From Pseudomonas sp. AOB-7 (GTDB lineage: Bacteria; Pseudomonadota; Gammaproteobacteria; Pseudomonadales; Pseudomonadaceae), in contig NZ_RFFK01000004.1 in the NCBI RefSeq assembly GCF_003696305.1, positions 124,001 through 188,000 of the forward strand: 64,000 nt of DNA. Direction: 5' to 3'. This document shows, in pieces, positions 62,543 through 64,000 of this stretch. Under the pieces are notes generated by a model that saw nothing but the letters and a program-made list of their open reading frames with translations, made no database searches and was not told the DNA's origin. A program made the position numbers and the translations under genes. Position 1 is the stretch's first letter; every line of letters starts with the position of its first letter.

Positions 62543-62546
<4 letters not shown>
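61269..62546 (-). CDS. folC: Bifunctional folylpolyglutamate/dihydrofolate synthase FolC
   Basis: FolC adds glutamate to dihydropteroate and then to folates. The 425-residue Mur-ligase-fold protein has the P-loop '[20 protein letters not shown]' (residues 47-66), '[18 protein letters not shown]', '[16 protein letters not shown]', '[20 protein letters not shown]' and '[19 protein letters not shown]'. The ATG at 62546 overlaps the accD stop (ATGA) and no independent ribosome site is visible, so it is probably translationally coupled. The same frame continues upstream through accD as a shadow. Confidence 0.95.
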
Positions 62547-63427
<881 letters not shown>

Positions 63428-63544
63428 GCTGTCATTTCTCCATAACCGTTGGTTCGGGTGGGGCGGCTCATCTGTGGGCGCCCACCGCCAGCAATTCGTT
63501 TCCACCGCCATTGGCGGCGTGACAGGCTAATGGACGGCCGCGCC

Positions 63545-64000
63545 TCAGGCGTCGTCACATCCGGCGTCGCGCACTGCCTGCACGAACGCGCGAATCTTGC
63601 CTGCATCCTTTATGCCTTTACTCGCCTCGACACCGCCGCTGACATCCACCGCATAGGGCCGCACCTGACGGATCGCCGCCGCGACGTTGCCCGCCTCCAG
63701 GCCACCGGCGAGGATGATCGGCTTGGCGGCCTGGCGCGGTATCAGCGACCAGTCGAAGGTGGCACCGGTGCCGCCGGGCACGCCCTCGACGAAGGTGTCC
63801 AGCAGGATGCCGCGCGCACCGGCATAGGGCGCCATCGCCGCTGCCACGTCTTCGCCGGGGCGCACGCGCAGGGCCTTGATGTAGGGACGACCATGTCCCT
63901 CGCAGTCGGCCGGCGACTCGTCGCCGTGAAACTGCAGCAGATCCAGCGGCAGGCGCTGCAACAACGCCTGCAACTCGGCGCGCGGCATATCGACGAACAG
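63545..64000 (-). CDS. trpF: Phosphoribosylanthranilate isomerase TrpF (5' part outside window)
   Basis: TrpF catalyses the Amadori rearrangement of phosphoribosylanthranilate in tryptophan synthesis. The visible 151 C-terminal residues are the second part of the TIM barrel, with '[16 protein letters not shown]', '[20 protein letters not shown]', '[17 protein letters not shown]' and '[20 protein letters not shown]', the phosphate-binding loops of the family. The frame is open to the window edge, so the true start lies outside. It precedes accD by about 120 bases. Confidence 0.95.
   Translation of the reverse strand: MFVDMPRAELQALLQRLPLDLLQFHGDESPADCEGHGRPYIKALRVRPGEDVAAAMAPYAGARGILLDTFVEGVPGGTGATFDWSLIPRQAAKPIILAGGLEAGNVAAAIRQVRPYAVDVSGGVEASKGIKDAGKIRAFVQAVRDAGCDDA

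Overview
The window is a GC-rich stretch of a Pseudomonas chromosome, most like the P. aeruginosa / P. mendocina / P. alcaligenes side of the genus. The assignment rests on gene content and order: a split flagellar locus (flgIHGFEDCB, cheRV, flgA, flgM, flgN, flgZ), amrZ divergent from a full C-P lyase operon, etfBA divergent from the ETF-ubiquinone oxidoreductase gene, and trpF-accD-folC-dedD-cvpA-purF-metZ. No CRISPR array, prophage, insertion sequence or rRNA was seen.

Layout. 1-11.4 kb: flagellar rod, hook and ring genes on the minus strand (flgI cut by the window edge), preceded by cheR and cheV, with flgA, flgM, flgN and a PilZ gene divergent on the plus strand. Two strong sigma-54 sites (before flgB and flgF), one slightly weaker one (before flgA) and a near-consensus sigma-28 site (before flgM) reproduce the known Pseudomonas flagellar hierarchy. 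11.4-15.4 kb: two small glycosyltransferase-like genes, an MFS transporter and a gamma-glutamylpolyamine synthetase-like gene. 15.7-16.9 kb: the sstT serine/threonine transporter with a leader hairpin.

17-24.8 kb: a Fur-type regulated hydroxamate siderophore locus. It has an FhuF-like ferric-siderophore reductase, a broken TonB receptor, a Rieske oxygenase, an NIS synthetase, an N-acyltransferase, an MFS exporter and an N-hydroxylase. The set resembles alcaligin alcA/B/C/E plus an exporter and a receptor. The receptor keeps only its signal peptide and last ~120 codons, out of frame. The locus ends beside tRNA-Arg(CCT).

25-34 kb: a GNAT acetyltransferase, an NSS-family transporter, leucine dehydrogenase, a fused indolepyruvate ferredoxin oxidoreductase with a divergent Lrp regulator, and an MFS transporter. 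33.9-44.5 kb: phnCDEFGHIJKLMNP for phosphonate uptake and C-P bond cleavage, mostly with overlapping ends but interrupted between phnK and phnL by an inverted-repeat element also present at 25.8 kb. 44.9-48.5 kb: amrZ and the oadGAB sodium-pumping oxaloacetate decarboxylase.

48.7-52.5 kb: an AraC regulator divergent from a secreted SnoaL-like protein, mgtE, and a small exported DUF4124-type protein. 52.5-56.2 kb: etfBA and the ETF-QO gene with a PsrA-like operator between them. 56.3-64 kb: a short-chain dehydrogenase, metZ, purF, cvpA, dedD, folC, accD and trpF (cut by the window edge).
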